Assembly: GCA_963556145.1 (NCBI GenBank)
Contig: OY744461.1
Coordinates: 5,652,891-5,716,890, forward strand
Origin: Hygrocybe punicea
Lineage: Eukaryota > Basidiomycota > Agaricomycetes > Agaricales > Hygrophoraceae
DNA length: 64,000 nt
Direction: 5' to 3'
Part shown: positions 20,501 to 31,665 of the stretch, piece after piece
How positions within the stretch are numbered: position 1 is the first letter of the stretch
How the letters are laid out: each line of letters starts with the position of its first letter
Made by a program: the position numbers and the translations under genes
Notes under the pieces: generated by a model
The model's input: only the letters and a program-made list of their open reading frames with translations
The model's database searches: none
What the model was told of the DNA's origin: nothing

Positions 20501-23500
20501 TCACATATGCCACTATAGCCTTGATAGCAGTACCTGAGAGGAGGCTTGTCACATCTGAGTTGCACCGAAGAAGATATGTTATGCATGGTGTCAATGTGTT
20601 GATCCAAGCTTCACCCTTTTTCATGTTCAAAGCTCCTGATTTAGGATCAACTTGAGTCTGTTCAAAGGTTTGTCTTGGAAATCTGGCTTTGCATTTCCCA
20701 TGCTTGTTTATACATGTCGGTCTATCTTTTTTGTTGGCCTTCTCGCAACTTGACTGATTTCTACCACAATTATGTATATTAGAACGCATAATCAAGTCAT
20801 CAACTATACTTGAAAATTTATCCCACCACAAATTAAGTTGTGACTTGTTAGAACAATGTTCATTACAAACATGATTTGACTTATTGCACATTGGTGGAGG
20901 TGTGTCCGGTAATGTCTGAGTAGGATCCTGATAATCCTTAGATTGACTGTTTTCTTCAATTTTGGCTTTTACATCAGCCATGGATCCAGTGAGAAACTCT
21001 CCAATATGCACACTCTCAAGATACTCCACCAATCTTTGTTGAAAATCAGAATTTGGATCCATAATTCTGTCTCTGATTTGTTGCGGTGATAATACTCCTT
21101 TAAGCCACAAGAGCATATGCATATGCAATGTCAACCGTCCTTGTTGTTCAACTGTTCCATAATATGCTTCTGTATTGCCATATATTCCTGGATGATTTTC
21201 TCCAACACCAAGTACATGCTTAATGAATAACTGTGTCATAAAATGAAAAAATCTTGCACCAGCTACTGGATTGTGGGCAATTAATCGATATCTTTCATTA
21301 TAATCCCTTAGAACAGGATTGAATGTTTCTTTGGTGTCTGCAAAATATAATGAGATTGGATGTTTGTTGTCGGCAGGAGCAAATGTAATAAACCAAGAGG
21401 GTGCACCAACAAATGAAATTAAAGACCAAATTTCATTGCGCATATATTTTTTGCTGGTGACAGATCCTTTTACACCACCTCCAACATGATCAATATCATT
21501 AATGAGTTTAAAACACAATTTTTCCTCATCTGTTTCTGGTATTACTTTATCACCATTTTCCATTCTTTTAGAAATGTCTGCTAGTGTATGAATGTTGACA
21601 TCTAACAACCTGTTAGAAATCTCCTGGAATTTTGACTTTTCCGCTAATAAATATCCTGCTGTAGTGCATTGTTTTATCTGTTCATGATTGAATGCAATCA
21701 ATGGAAAATATGGATCTTTTTGAAATCTTTTGTCATGATACATAAGCAAATGTCTTTTGTGTCTAATATCTGATAATTCTCCCTGCTGATAGGCATTGCC
21801 AATTCCACCAAGTCCATATGGAAACAACCAGGGCATCATTTGAGGAAATAACTGTGGATTGCCATAAATAGATTCAGGATGAGCTGCATGACCTATGGCT
21901 AGAACTTTTTCATTTGAAGTCAAATGCTTTAATGCAATGGCCTTGAGAGCTTTGGCACTTTTGTTGGAATATTCTTCACCTGTCAAACCATGAACAACAA
22001 ATGGACATTTGCCTGATTCAACACCATCTTCTTCTTCAATGTCATTGATAGCTGTCGACTTTGGATTTTTATTTGTAAATGATTGATGATAATCTACGAC
22101 AACTGGAGGACCATTTTCTGGATACTGATCAAGATTTCTTTGTGATATCTCCAGATCATAATAATCGCAATGATTCAACTTCAACCATTCCAATGCAGCT
22201 TTAACCTTGTTTCTTCTTACAAGAAGAGGTGTTCTCTCAAAGTCTGATTTAGTGGGCTTACATGGCCCTGTATAAATAAATGCCAGAACTTCATCCAAGT
22301 CTTCAATGGGTGGAGGTAGAATATCATACACTTTAGGAATAGGATTAGCAAAGGTGATTGCATTCGCTCTCATTTTATGCATTCCTGAAGATACTCTTAC
22401 AATACAACGATTGTGTCGCACTCTTGCAACCAGCAACTGTTCTGCAAATGATAAATCTGTCAACTGTACTGGAACATCTCCTAACCATTTTCCATTGGCT
22501 AATGACAACAGAGGAATCTTATTTTTTGTCAAAGATTTATGGCAACTTGTGCACATACTGTGCAGCTGTTTAATTAAGACAGGGCCATCCAAGCCTTTAA
22601 TAGGATCTTCAGCAGTCAATCGCTCTTTTTGTGTCACCCCTGGGTTTATCAATATTTTCAAGTCTATGTTGACATTCAAGAGTTTTAATAAATATTTAAT
22701 TGGAGTCAATTGACCACATATAGCACATCCTGATTCTTGTACCTGATCAGGTGACATATCTTGACATGCGTTAGCTATAATTGTATGTTGTAGAGCAGCT
22801 GTGAGAGGTAGAGGTGGAAACATGTTTTTATTTTTATTTTTGTATTTTTGTTCTGACTTTGCATGATTTAATTTATATTCTACACCTTTTGTTTGTTGAT
22901 ATCTTGTTACTGATTGCAAATTTTTTACTTTGTATTCTATATTTTGGCTTTGATATCGTTTCACTGCTCTTGCATTAGATGCCTTTGATTCCTTATGTAA
23001 AACTTCAATATCTATGACATCAAATACAGATAGATATTGAGCACAATTCACACATATATGGCTCTTGATTGAAGTTTGAATATCTGTCTTATGAGATCTA
23101 GCATATGTGACAATATTATGAGCTGCTGCAATGGACTTTAGTTGATCTGTTGTTAATTGTGGTAATAACACACCCCATGGCACAAAACATGTTAATGTAT
23201 TTAACATATCACTTCTTGTATCTGATTGTTTTATATATTCTCTGAATTTGAATTTCACATTAGTAGGATATCTTATGGAATTTGATAAATAAGGAGACAG
23301 CTCATTAAATATGAACAACTTTGATCCACCACCAACAATATTATGCATATTTGTATTGTTCTCCTTGGTATCATCATTAGAGCAATATTTATTGTCTGAC
23401 ACAGATTCATGTTTTAAAGCAGTGGCACATATGAAATTAAGACCCATAAAATATTGTGAATAATATACCAGAAATACTTGAAAGATAAAAATTAAACTAT

Positions 23501-24818
23501 ATATCATTAATGTTTGATATTTTTGTATATATACTGCATAGTCATGTGCAGCATACATGTTTTGTAGCAGCTTTAGATGTATTCTTTGACACTTCCTGAG
23601 AAGTATTTCATATACAAATACTAAGTTATGCATGGATGCATTGACATATAAAAGAAGTCGTACATAGAATTCAATAATAAACGGTAGTTCTTTGTGGGAC
23701 TTTGAAATCCAATGGTGTGAACCAAGGTGACCTATGTTGGGAAGACATTGTACAGTTTCTTCTGTTATATGTGAGATGATATGAGAAGAATGGTGTTCTC
23801 CACTATTGTTTAATACTCTCTTTTGGGGCACATGATGAGCAAAATAATCACATATTGTCTGTGTCCTTGAAATCAATTTCTGTAGTGCATCAATAGAATG
23901 ATAGAAAAACACCATATCCTGGAGTGCATCAGGTTGATAATCTAGTAGCCTGTGTTGGAACACATGAGCAAGATGATAAGGAGATATTTGTGTCCTTGAA
24001 TGCAGGTTCTGCGGTGCATAAACAGAATGATAAAAAAGCACCATATCCTGGGGTGTATGATAACAGTAGTATAATGCCCAGTCTTGGGACAGATTAATAA
24101 GACAATAAGACAATATTTGTGTCCTATCCTGGGGTGTATCAGGACAATAATATAACACCCAATCTTGGGTCAGATGAATAAGATGATCAGAAGATATTTG
24201 TGTTCTATCCTGGGGTGTGTCAGGATGATATAACACCCAGTCTTGGGACAGATGAACAAGACGATAAGATGATATTTGTGTCCTTAAACTCAAGTTCTGT
24301 GGTGCATAAACAGAATGGTAATCAAGCACCATATCCTGGGGTGTGTCAGGATGATAGAATAACACCCTGTCTTGGGACACAGCAAGACGATAAATAGATA
24401 TTGGTGTCCTATCCTGGGGTGCATCAGGACGATAGTATAACACCCTGTCTTGGGACACAGCAAGACGATAAATAGATATTGGTGTCCTGTCCTGGGGTGC
24501 ATCAGGACGATAGTATAACACCCTGTCTTGGGACACAGCAAGACGATAAATAGATATTGGTGTCCTGTCCTGGGGTGCATCAGGACGATAGTATAACACC
24601 CTGTCTTGGGACACAGCAAGACGATAAAATATTGATGTCCTATCCTGGGGTGTATCAGGACGATAATATAACTCCCTGTCATGGGACACATGAGCAAGAC
24701 AATAAAAAGATATTTGTGTCCTGAAACTCAACCTCTCCGGTGCATAAACCGAATGATAAGCAAACACCACATCCTGGGGTGTGTCAGGATGATAATGTAA
24801 CACCGAGCTATGTACCAT
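17527..24818 (-). CDS. Helitron Rep-helicase, H2, N-terminal 2,430 codons up to inversion break
   Basis: This has the same architecture as the H1 protein: N-terminal 26-residue repeats, Cys pairs, HUH motif, Y2 motif, acidic linker and Pif1-like helicase. The frame has no stop from the first ATG (24818, MVHSSVLHYHPDTPQD) to the breakpoint. The run KGQEGIVVGWQS shows the reading frame that H1 lost. Past the breakpoint 30 foreign residues are added (LGEVGHRKHGMNEF...), read from the H1 3' end, and the stop is at 17436. The helicase ends at TAHASQG, so the last motif and the protease are missing here and lie at 27884. Upstream in-frame non-ATG codons reach 24857. The acidic linker differs from H1 by several substitutions and a 10-residue insertion, although the flanking parts are nearly identical. 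Confidence 0.9.
24330..24720 (-). repeat. 78-bp coding tandem repeat in the Helitron N-terminus (H2)
   Basis: Four to five near-identical units encode YYRPDAPQDRTPIS...YRLAVSQD, with decayed units continuing down to about 23900. They match the H5 repeats at 62270-62640 and, less closely, those of H1. Confidence 0.9.
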
Positions 24819-25199
24819 GTAAACAAGGCCACCAGAGATCTCTGGTACTTTAATCAATGGTCAGATAAACCAACCTGTCTTTGTGAAGAAATTACATACG
24901 CAATGATGCATTGGCATTGGCATCGGCCTGTCATGCAACACAAGTTAAATGAATGGTCAGAATGTGTCACTGACAACAAGGAAGGAACCGTAAAACAGAC
25001 ATGAGGACCAGAGGGAATGGGGAACAGCAGGAGCAGTAGAAACACAACGCTGTGGAATAGCATGTTATACACTAGCAGATGATGTGTCACAAGCGTAGCA
25101 TTTAGATTTCACCAATAAATTTGGAAATTGATTATATAATATTTAATTTCTATTTAATAATTAAATATAAGTAAATATACTAGTCAAATACTGAAGAGC

Positions 25200-26262
25200 C
25201 TGACACCCCCAACTTCACGCTTTCAACAGAAACATGGTACGGGGATGTAGATGACCCAGGGGTGTGGGCCGGGGTGTCCTGGTGGATGAAAACGGGGGGG
25301 GTGGTTGGGCAGACGCCGGAATGCGAGGGCCTGAGACCCCCCAACCCCTCATATTCAACTCGAAAGAGGTGCGGGGGGTGTACACTGGCAAGGGGGGATC
25401 GGAAACCGGACGGGGTGGGGCGTCCCGGGGGATGAAAAAATTGGGGGGGGTTGCTGGTTGGGCAGACAGGCGCAATGCGAGGGCCGGAGACCCCCCTGAC
25501 CCCTCGTTTTCGACACGAACGAGGTGCGGGGGGTGTAGCCTAGCCGGGGGTAGTCGAAAAAGCCGCGGGACGGGCTGTCCCGGGGGATGAAAAAGGGGGT
25601 GTTGCTGGTTGGGCAGACAGGCGGAATGCGAGTGACTGAGACTCCCCGACCCCTCGTATTCAACTCAAACGAGGTGCGGGGGTGCACACTAGCCGCGGGT
25701 GATCGAAAACCGGACGGGATGGGGCGTCCCGGGGGATGAAAAAGGGGGGGGGTGTGCTGGTTGGGCAGACAGCCGGAATGCGAGGGCCTGAGACCCCCGG
25801 ACCCCTCGTTTTCGACGCGAACGAGGTGCGGGGGGTGTAGCCTAGCCGGGGGTAGTCGAAAAAGCCGCGGGACGGGCTGTCCCGGGGGATGAAAAAGGGG
25901 GTGTTGCTGGTTGGGCAGACAGGCGGAATGCGAGGGACTGAGACCCCCCGACCCCCCGTTTTCAACGCGAACGAGGCCCGGGGGGTGCACACTAGCCGGG
26001 GGTGATCGAAAACCGGACGGGATGGGGTGTCTCGGTGGATGAAAAAAGGGGGTTGGCGGTGGTTAGGCAGACAGCTGGAACGCGCGGTCTTGAGACCCCC
26101 CGGTCGCTCGTTTTCGACGCGAACGAGGTGCGGGGGGTCTAGACTGGCCGGGGGTGTTGAAAAATGGGGCGGGATGGGCCGTGCTGGTGGTTGAAAAAGA
26201 GTGGTTGGTGGTTGGGGAGTCAGCTGGATCGCGAGAACCTGCGCCTTGTTGTCACACAAACG
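25200..26262. repeat. GC-rich 150-bp minisatellite in the Helitron 5' region (H2)
   Basis: Seven or so units of 150-155 bp each carry GAACGAGGTGCGGGGG, a TCGAAAA...GGGACGGGCTGTC stretch, TTGGGCAGACAG and GCGAGGGCCTGAGACCCCC. Successive GAGGTGCGG blocks fall near 25366, 25521, 25671, 25822, 25972 and 26124. Because the unit is close to a multiple of three, long open frames appear on both strands; these are not taken as genes. The same array occupies the same place in H4 and H5, between the 5' terminus and the leader, so it is part of the element. Confidence 0.92.
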
Positions 26263-26332
26263 AGGTGTTGACGGTGAACACAACGTTAGTAGACCATAAA
26301 AATTCAATGAGAATACATACCTATTTGTTCAC

Positions 26333-27330
26333 CTGCACGATCGTGGGGGTTAGCAAAATCGCCTCGGGCATTGAGGCGATCTCCTGCTAGTCACTTTCTG
26401 CTACAAATATGGACTTATGCATTTATATAATTATTATATTCAAATTATTATTATTATATTATTTATATCCGTGCGAACTTTATTTGACTGACTACCAACA
26501 AAATCGCCTGCAGTCAGTCTTGCATTACCAAATGTGGCAACGTCGGGATCTCATGCCAATGGCAGGTATGTTCAAATAAGTATAAATATTTTGAGGCAGG
26601 CATCTATCTATCTATGCAAATTCTCTTCACAACTTCTGTGATGCATCCATGGAGTGTGAAACTCAAAAGCTTCTTTAATGCTGCAGTTCACTCCATAGTT
26701 CACTCACTCTTCAGATTGCTAAGCAGTTATCAATTTATTCTTATTTAATTTCATTAAATTAATTGATTAAATGGCCAAATTATTACAGTATGGCTACAAC
26801 TTGAATGAGGGCAATAGAGGACAGTGGTGAGAGGTGGTGGTGAGATGTGAATGATACAGTCAATGAAGTTCCAAGGAAGGATTGGAGAGGGGGAATGAGC
26901 AGAAGGGAGAGAGAAGGGGCAGAATGCGTGGGGGCAGCAGTGGGGAGGGTCACAAATTGGTGCAGGGACTATAGGGGCACTGAAAGGACGCTGGGAGGGT
27001 GCTGGATAGGGAGTTGGATGGCTGGGAGAAGCAGGTGACACCTGGGTGAGTACCCATGGCCAATTCAGATCCAGGACAGCTAATAAAACAGAAAACTCAC
27101 CTAGTATAGCAGGAGGTGGGTGCACCACATCCCCTGCTGCCCTCAGAAACCCTCCATGGCGCTCCAAAGCAGCCAGAATGTGCCCCTGTTGCTGGGGTTG
27201 CTGGTGACACTATTGCTAGACATCGGTGACCTTTTGGAGGCCAAAAAGTTTCCTGGAGAGAGGTAGAGGAGGATGGGAAAGTTGTAGGGCAGTAGGGACA
27301 GCAGGGAGCTGGCAGTGCTGTCTGAAGTTG
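26333..27330. other. One-kilobase segment present in H2 but not in H4
   Basis: H4 passes directly from CATACCTCTGTTACACC to the GTTGAGCAACAGAAGG segment, whereas H2 has about 1 kb of extra DNA here. It includes a possible canonical Helitron 3' end (26358-26390), an inverted repeat GACTGAC/GTCAGTC near 26490-26518, and a Pro-rich minus-strand frame (26754-27167) that I do not regard as a gene. Its ends have no clear target duplication. Confidence 0.5.
26358..26390 (+). other. Candidate canonical Helitron 3' end (hairpin plus CTAG)
   Basis: A perfect 8-bp stem ATCGCCTC / GAGGCGAT with a 7-base loop is followed six bases later by CTAG and then T. That is the textbook 3' end of a canonical Helitron, and it differs from the CAAG ends of the H elements. 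No TC 5' end was located, so it may be a fragment. Confidence 0.55.
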
Positions 27331-27838
27331 AGGGAGATGAGGCCGTTGAGCCACAGAAGGTTTTGGATTCACCTGAGCTCGAATGCTCTCACTTTGGATT
27401 CTGAACTCCGCTCAAATTTCAGCCACAACTCCGGACCACCCTCACTTGTTTGCATTCTAGAGACTCAGATATTATGTTCCCCAGGTGCATTATGTGGACA
27501 ACAGTATAACATACATGCCATAGAATATGGCTAGAAATTACCACATTTTACATTGCAGTATTACACTAGTTATTGAATCTATACTCATTTTCCTTGCACA
27601 AAATAGCTCACAGGTAGTCCAAATTATGCCATATCCACTCGATAATTTTTTTTCAGCAGGACAGTGTCCATCACATACTCCTTGTCTATTTTCATGAGCA
27701 TCCATAATGTGTGAAAGTTAATCAAGGCTCTGAATTCCGAAATGAAACCAGTTAAAAGGGATTTTGAACTCAGTTACTATATTTGGACACATTTTTCCCT
27801 CAGTCCCTGAGATGAATGAATCACCTCAATGGCTGAAA

Positions 27839-27883
27839 ACCGGGTTTATAAGAACGAGTTTTCCATAAATGGAAGAACTCGTA
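27839..27883 (-). other. Helitron 5' terminus (H2, inverted)
   Basis: On the minus strand this reads (T)TACGAGTTCTTCC, ATTTATGG, AAAACTCGTTCTTATAAACC, and so can fold on itself (ACGAGTT pairs with AACTCGT). The same terminus is found at 59851-59857 in H4. The shared region continues to about 27346 in H2 and 59311 in H4. Confidence 0.75.
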
Positions 27884-29258
27884 AAAAACCCGCCCTTACA
27901 ATGTTGTACATTTAAACAGCTGTTTTTCACACATGTCATATTACACAGCTCTGTCTAGAAGTGCAAGTGCAGCAGGCACCATCATTATCCAAGGTTTTGA
28001 CCCTAATGTTATTACAAGAGGTTGCAGTGGCTATCTCAGACAAGAATTCAGAGAACAAGAAATATTAGATGATATCACAAGGCTTAGATATGAAGGACAA
28101 CTACCTGATCACTTAACTGGGCAACTCTGCAATACATTGATTCGTCAATATCAATTATGGAAAGGCACTGATTATGTTCCTGCCAAAGTAGATGCAGCAT
28201 TAAGATGGTCTGCCAGAGATCCACTACCTATGCTTCCTGTGGTTGTTGACAGTTCATGGCAACTCATTGGAAAATCTACTGATGGAAAAGGTAAGAAAAA
28301 TTTACTTCAACAGGCCAGTCTTGGTTTTGTGGCTGCAAAAGGAAGCTCACCAGTAAAGCAAAATTTGAAACGTACTTATGATGAACATGATGAGACACCA
28401 CTTTTGAGTAGGAAAAAGAGAATAATAACTCATGAAGGCAGTTGCACTATTCTTACTCCTCGTGGCATACATTGGGATGAAAACAACTGGAGTTGTGCAT
28501 ATGATTCACTCTTTGTTATTTTGTACAATATATGGGCAGAACATCCTGCAAGTTGGACAACAAGATTTCAGTCAATTGGAAACATTTATCTGTCAACACT
28601 TGTACATGGGTTTAACATGATGGCATCACAATTAAGCTTTGAAAATGTAAGAAATGCAGTGAGAATGAAACTCCATGCCAAGAATCCAGAACAATTTCCC
28701 ATGGGTGCTACTGGCATCAGTGTTGCTACACTATGTATGGAAATGCTGAAACCACGAGATTGTATTGCATCTTCACAGCTCATTTGTTCTCACTGTGATT
28801 ATGAAGGTCCAGAAAAAGATGACAATCTTACCTATGTATTGCATGCTGATTCATCTGTTTCTGGCTCAACATCTGATTGGGTGCAAACCATTGCATATCA
28901 TGTTAGAAATAAATGTCCACAATGTAATGTTTCAATGATGCGTACCATATACTATACAAAAACACCTGATTTGCTAGTATTAGAATATCCCAACATAAAC
29001 ATGATTACCAGCCATCAAATAACTGTAAATGTAAATGAAAAGTCCATAAATTTGCATCTAAGAGGTATTGTATATGCTGGAGGATATCACTTTACATCTC
29101 GATTCATATCAGAAGATGGAAAAATTTGGTATCATGATGGAATGACAATGGGAGCAACATGTAAGCGAGATGGCCACATTGGTATGATGTTGGATGATGA
29201 TTTTAAAAGATATGAAAATAAAATTCTTGTGCTAGCAGTTTATGCACGAAACCAGTAA
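27884..29258 (+). CDS. Helitron replicase C-terminus with ubiquitin-protease-like domain (H2)
   Basis: This is the direct continuation of the minus-strand H2 frame: the first base completes the Gly codon, then KTRPYNVVHLNSCFSHMSYYTALSRS. The first ATG inside is at 27933. It holds the last helicase motif and the peptidase-like domain with NNWSCAYDSLF, CSHC and CPQC pairs, YAGGYHFTSRF and WYHDG. It has no stops or frameshifts. It differs from H1 by scattered substitutions (for example CTILTPRGIH for STILTPRGLH). Standing alone it has no obvious promoter and would encode only about 440 residues. Confidence 0.88.
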
Positions 29259-29762
29259 TTTAATATCATTGAGGACTATTGGGTGGGAAAGTGGGACATT
29301 CAAAATTTTCACCAGCTGAAATTCATATTGGACATCAAAATTGGAGGAAATCTTCTGGGTGGGAAAGTGGGCCATTAAATATAGGAATGTTATAAATCGA
29401 TTACATGATGTCAAACACTTAAGTTCTTATTGTTACTTATTGCCCGAGCACTGATAAGTAAGGGTAACAGTGGTAGTAGTAAATGCCAGGATAAACTGTT
29501 GTATAACTAGTAATATACAAGTATGGCAGGAACAAGTGTAAATAATATTGTCCAAGAGATTGGTAGTCTCTTGATCAAAGGCCCCAACTGCAGATAAATA
29601 GTACATTGTCACTAACAGAACAGGATAACATAGAATGTATGATTCCAAATTCCAACAATGTTCATATATACTACGATTATTCTTGTTATACATTACACAA
29701 ACAAATTAGTGCAGCTTATGTAGAATAAATAATGTACATTAAATGATTGAATAGAACCCAGA

Positions 29763-29805
29763 AGAACTCGTTCATGCCACGCTTGCGATGGCCCACTTCC
29801 CCAAG
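29763..29805 (+). other. Helitron 3' terminus (H2)
   Basis: It has AAGAACTCGT, then GCCAC-gcttgcg-ATGGC (one stem mismatch compared with H1), then CCCACTTCCCCAAG. The next bases, TGAAGAATATG, are host repeat D1. The uninterrupted copy D2 has TGTT|TGAAG, so the element sits between two T residues on this side. Confidence 0.8.
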
Positions 29806-30072
29806 TGAAGAATATGAGATGATGGCATGAGTGGGGAAACATTGCATTGATGAGAGATGGGATGAAGAATCCAACCACACTTTATACTGAACGGAGGCCC
29901 ACTCCCGATCAGGAAGGAACCTCTACCACCTCATCAACGAACCCGTGAGAACAGCACGTGACCGGAGGTTGAAGCCCCCAACTCTCACGGAACACCACAG
30001 ACCACTCTCATCACTCACACCCGGACAATAAGACACCCACTTTCACTACCCACACACAAACTCCCTCCAATC

Positions 30073-30390
30073 ATGACCCAATCCGTTATCGCTGCCATCA
30101 TCGCCGTCATCATCGTATACACATTCATCCTCATCGCGATATGCCGGGGGGTGCAACGAATCCCCATCACCACCGATCCCGAGATCCCCCTATCAACGCT
30201 CGAAGCGTTCCAACCCCCCACGATCCGCAGCAACGACACGTCACACGGCAACGAATCCCCGCACGAAGAACTAGACAGCCGTGGTGACGCGTACCCGGAC
30301 GCTTATGGATCTGGTGATGAATCCGCACGCCAGCCCAGCATGACCACAAATCGCTTCAATGCCAGGGGAGACATAGACCCACCAACGTGA
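30073..30390 (+). CDS. Small single-pass membrane protein frame inside D1
   Basis: This frame of 105 residues has one hydrophobic helix near the N-terminus (IAAIIAVIIVYTFILIAI, about residues 6-23), then RGVQRI and a hydrophilic Ser/Asp/Glu-rich tail. The D2 copy (48308-48724, minus) has kept the frame and most residues despite many silent-looking changes, which hints at past selection. The role is unknown; it could be an LTR-borne accessory frame or a chance frame. Confidence 0.45.
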   Translation: MTQSVIAAIIAVIIVYTFILIAICRGVQRIPITTDPEIPLSTLEAFQPPTIRSNDTSHGNESPHEELDSRGDAYPDAYGSGDESARQPSMTTNRFNARGDIDPPT

Positions 30391-30444
30391 CGGAGCGAGT
30401 TGCCTCTACGACACGTCACTGGTACTGCGGAAGGGGAGGAATGG

Positions 30445-30450
30445 TATAAA
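30445..30450 (+). promoter_or_regulatory. TATA box of the putative LTR promoter
   Basis: TATAAA lies about 130 bases before the end of D1 and about 270 bases before the gag ATG. In D2 the surrounding 20 or so bases are missing, so that copy has probably lost this promoter. Confidence 0.45.
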
Positions 30451-30717
30451 AGACATCGCGCTACATGTAGTCTACCCTAACTTTGACCTCTTGTATTCCT
30501 CCTAGCAGTTGTACTAGACGTAACAAACTTCATCCAACTCTATCACTCGAACCTTATCCCTGAGACCCTACCTCCACAAACCTGCGATCATTACCGTAAA
30601 AGACACCCTTGAACATAAACCTTTACTACCGCCGACATTGTGCAACCGTTTGATTCACCAACCCATTACACGACCACTAGTCGTGACAGAGAACTGCATG
30701 CAGAACACCGAATCACA

Positions 30718-31665
30718 ATGGACCCACAACAAATTTCCCCAGCAAAAATGGCACCAACAATCCATCCACATCCAGCACCGCGTGCATGTAGATCAACTAT
30801 CCGAGTCCGAGACAGATATGGTAGATACTCAAGCACCTCACCAACTTCATCCACAGCATCGGTCTCCTCGATCACAACACCCTCAACAGACTCCGAGAAC
30901 CCAGAACCAACCACCCCACCAACCTTGCCAACTATACCACTTCCACGCCCACCCAGACCCAGAATGGGCAAATCGGGTTCCCTGCACTGGGACAGAGGCC
31001 CTGACGAACAAACAACATCAGGACAATTTCTATGAGAAATTAACATTAAGATTGAAGATAAGGAATACACCACCGACAACAAGAAAATTGACTGTTTTCG
31101 AAACAACCTAGATTTTGGCGGCACCACTGATCAGTGGCTGGACGGATTAGCCAACGATATCAAAACTGACTGGAACAAACTAGTAGAGGCCTTCAAAAAG
31201 CAGAGGCCAAAGAATGTGATTCCCAAACCGTCCAAGACCGAATGTATTCGCGAACTCAAGGAATGGACACTGCCCGTCGACACCCTCAGTATGAAAACCG
31301 AGACAGTGGGGTCGAAGGAGGTTTGGACTCACATTAAATGGGCAAACGGATTAGTTGCCAAGGCGAAGGACACCAAGGACACCAACTGCCTCCTGCTCCA
31401 AGACATCTTCGACACGCTCCCAAAACTGGTCTGCGACCTCATCAGACACAAACCTCGTGCTATGTACGATGAACTAGCCAACACAGTATGCAACGTTGAC
31501 ATTACCCACTTACGAGAAATCATCTCAAAATATGAGAAGGACAAGGAAACCGCCTGTTTGGCGTGTATCCCAGCATCACCAACCAAAGCCCTACGTGAAA
31601 TGCTCGCCCACACACATCTCCAACCCACAATATTTCCCTGCCAACAATATGCCCCTACCCACTAG
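30718..31665 (+). pseudogene. Ty3/gypsy gag, in-frame stop and interrupted by E1
   Basis: ATG 30718 starts MDPQQISPAKMAP, a Pro/Ser/Thr-rich N-terminus. A TGA at 31033 interrupts the frame, and the same frame then resumes as EINIKIEDKEYTTDNKK. The capsid-like part FRNNLDFGGTTDQWLDGL...DWNKLVEAFKKQRPK is typical of fungal gypsy gag. The frame reaches YAPTH and ends in the TAG formed by the first bases of E1. Gag would form the particle that packages the RNA; this copy is broken. Confidence 0.75.

Larger units (their letters stand above)
17527..29805. mobile_element. Helitron H2, split by an inversion of 17527-27883
   Basis: Bases 17527-27883 hold, on the minus strand, the 5' end, minisatellite, leader and most of the replicase. 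Bases 27884-29805 hold, on the plus strand, the exact continuation of the replicase and the 3' end. The coding break falls in codon GG|A of Gln-Gly-Lys, and both sides match the intact sequence in H1 at 15616-15620. Reversing the segment puts the H2 5' end (TTACGAG) directly behind the H1 3' end (CCAAG). H2 is therefore best described as one element broken by a local inversion in a head-to-tail Helitron pair. An extra segment of about 1 kb (26333-27330) is absent from H4. Confidence 0.8.
29806..30581 (+). repeat. Repeat D1, likely 5' LTR region of the Ty3/gypsy element
   Basis: D1 is about 85-90% similar by eye to D2 (48231-48993, opposite strand), with the shared part ending CCCTACCTCCACAAAC. 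It contains a TATA box (30445-30450), a small membrane-protein frame, and is followed 137 bases later by gag, which fits a 5' LTR plus leader. The left part (29806-29945) reads as a decayed coding frame WHEWGNIALMRD...TLYTE. The true LTR start may be TGAGAACAGCACGTGACC at 29948. No matching 3' LTR was found after the integrase, so the LTR call is inference. Confidence 0.5.

Noticed and set aside
25264..25990. Long open frames on both strands, Pro/Gly/Arg-rich (also 58209-59208 and 63202-63929)
   Set aside because: They follow the 150-bp minisatellite period, appear on both strands at once, and have no start or domain in common.
30666..31127. Minus-strand 153-residue frame opposite gag
   Set aside because: Mirror of the Pro/Thr-rich gag coding strand, with no splice or domain support.
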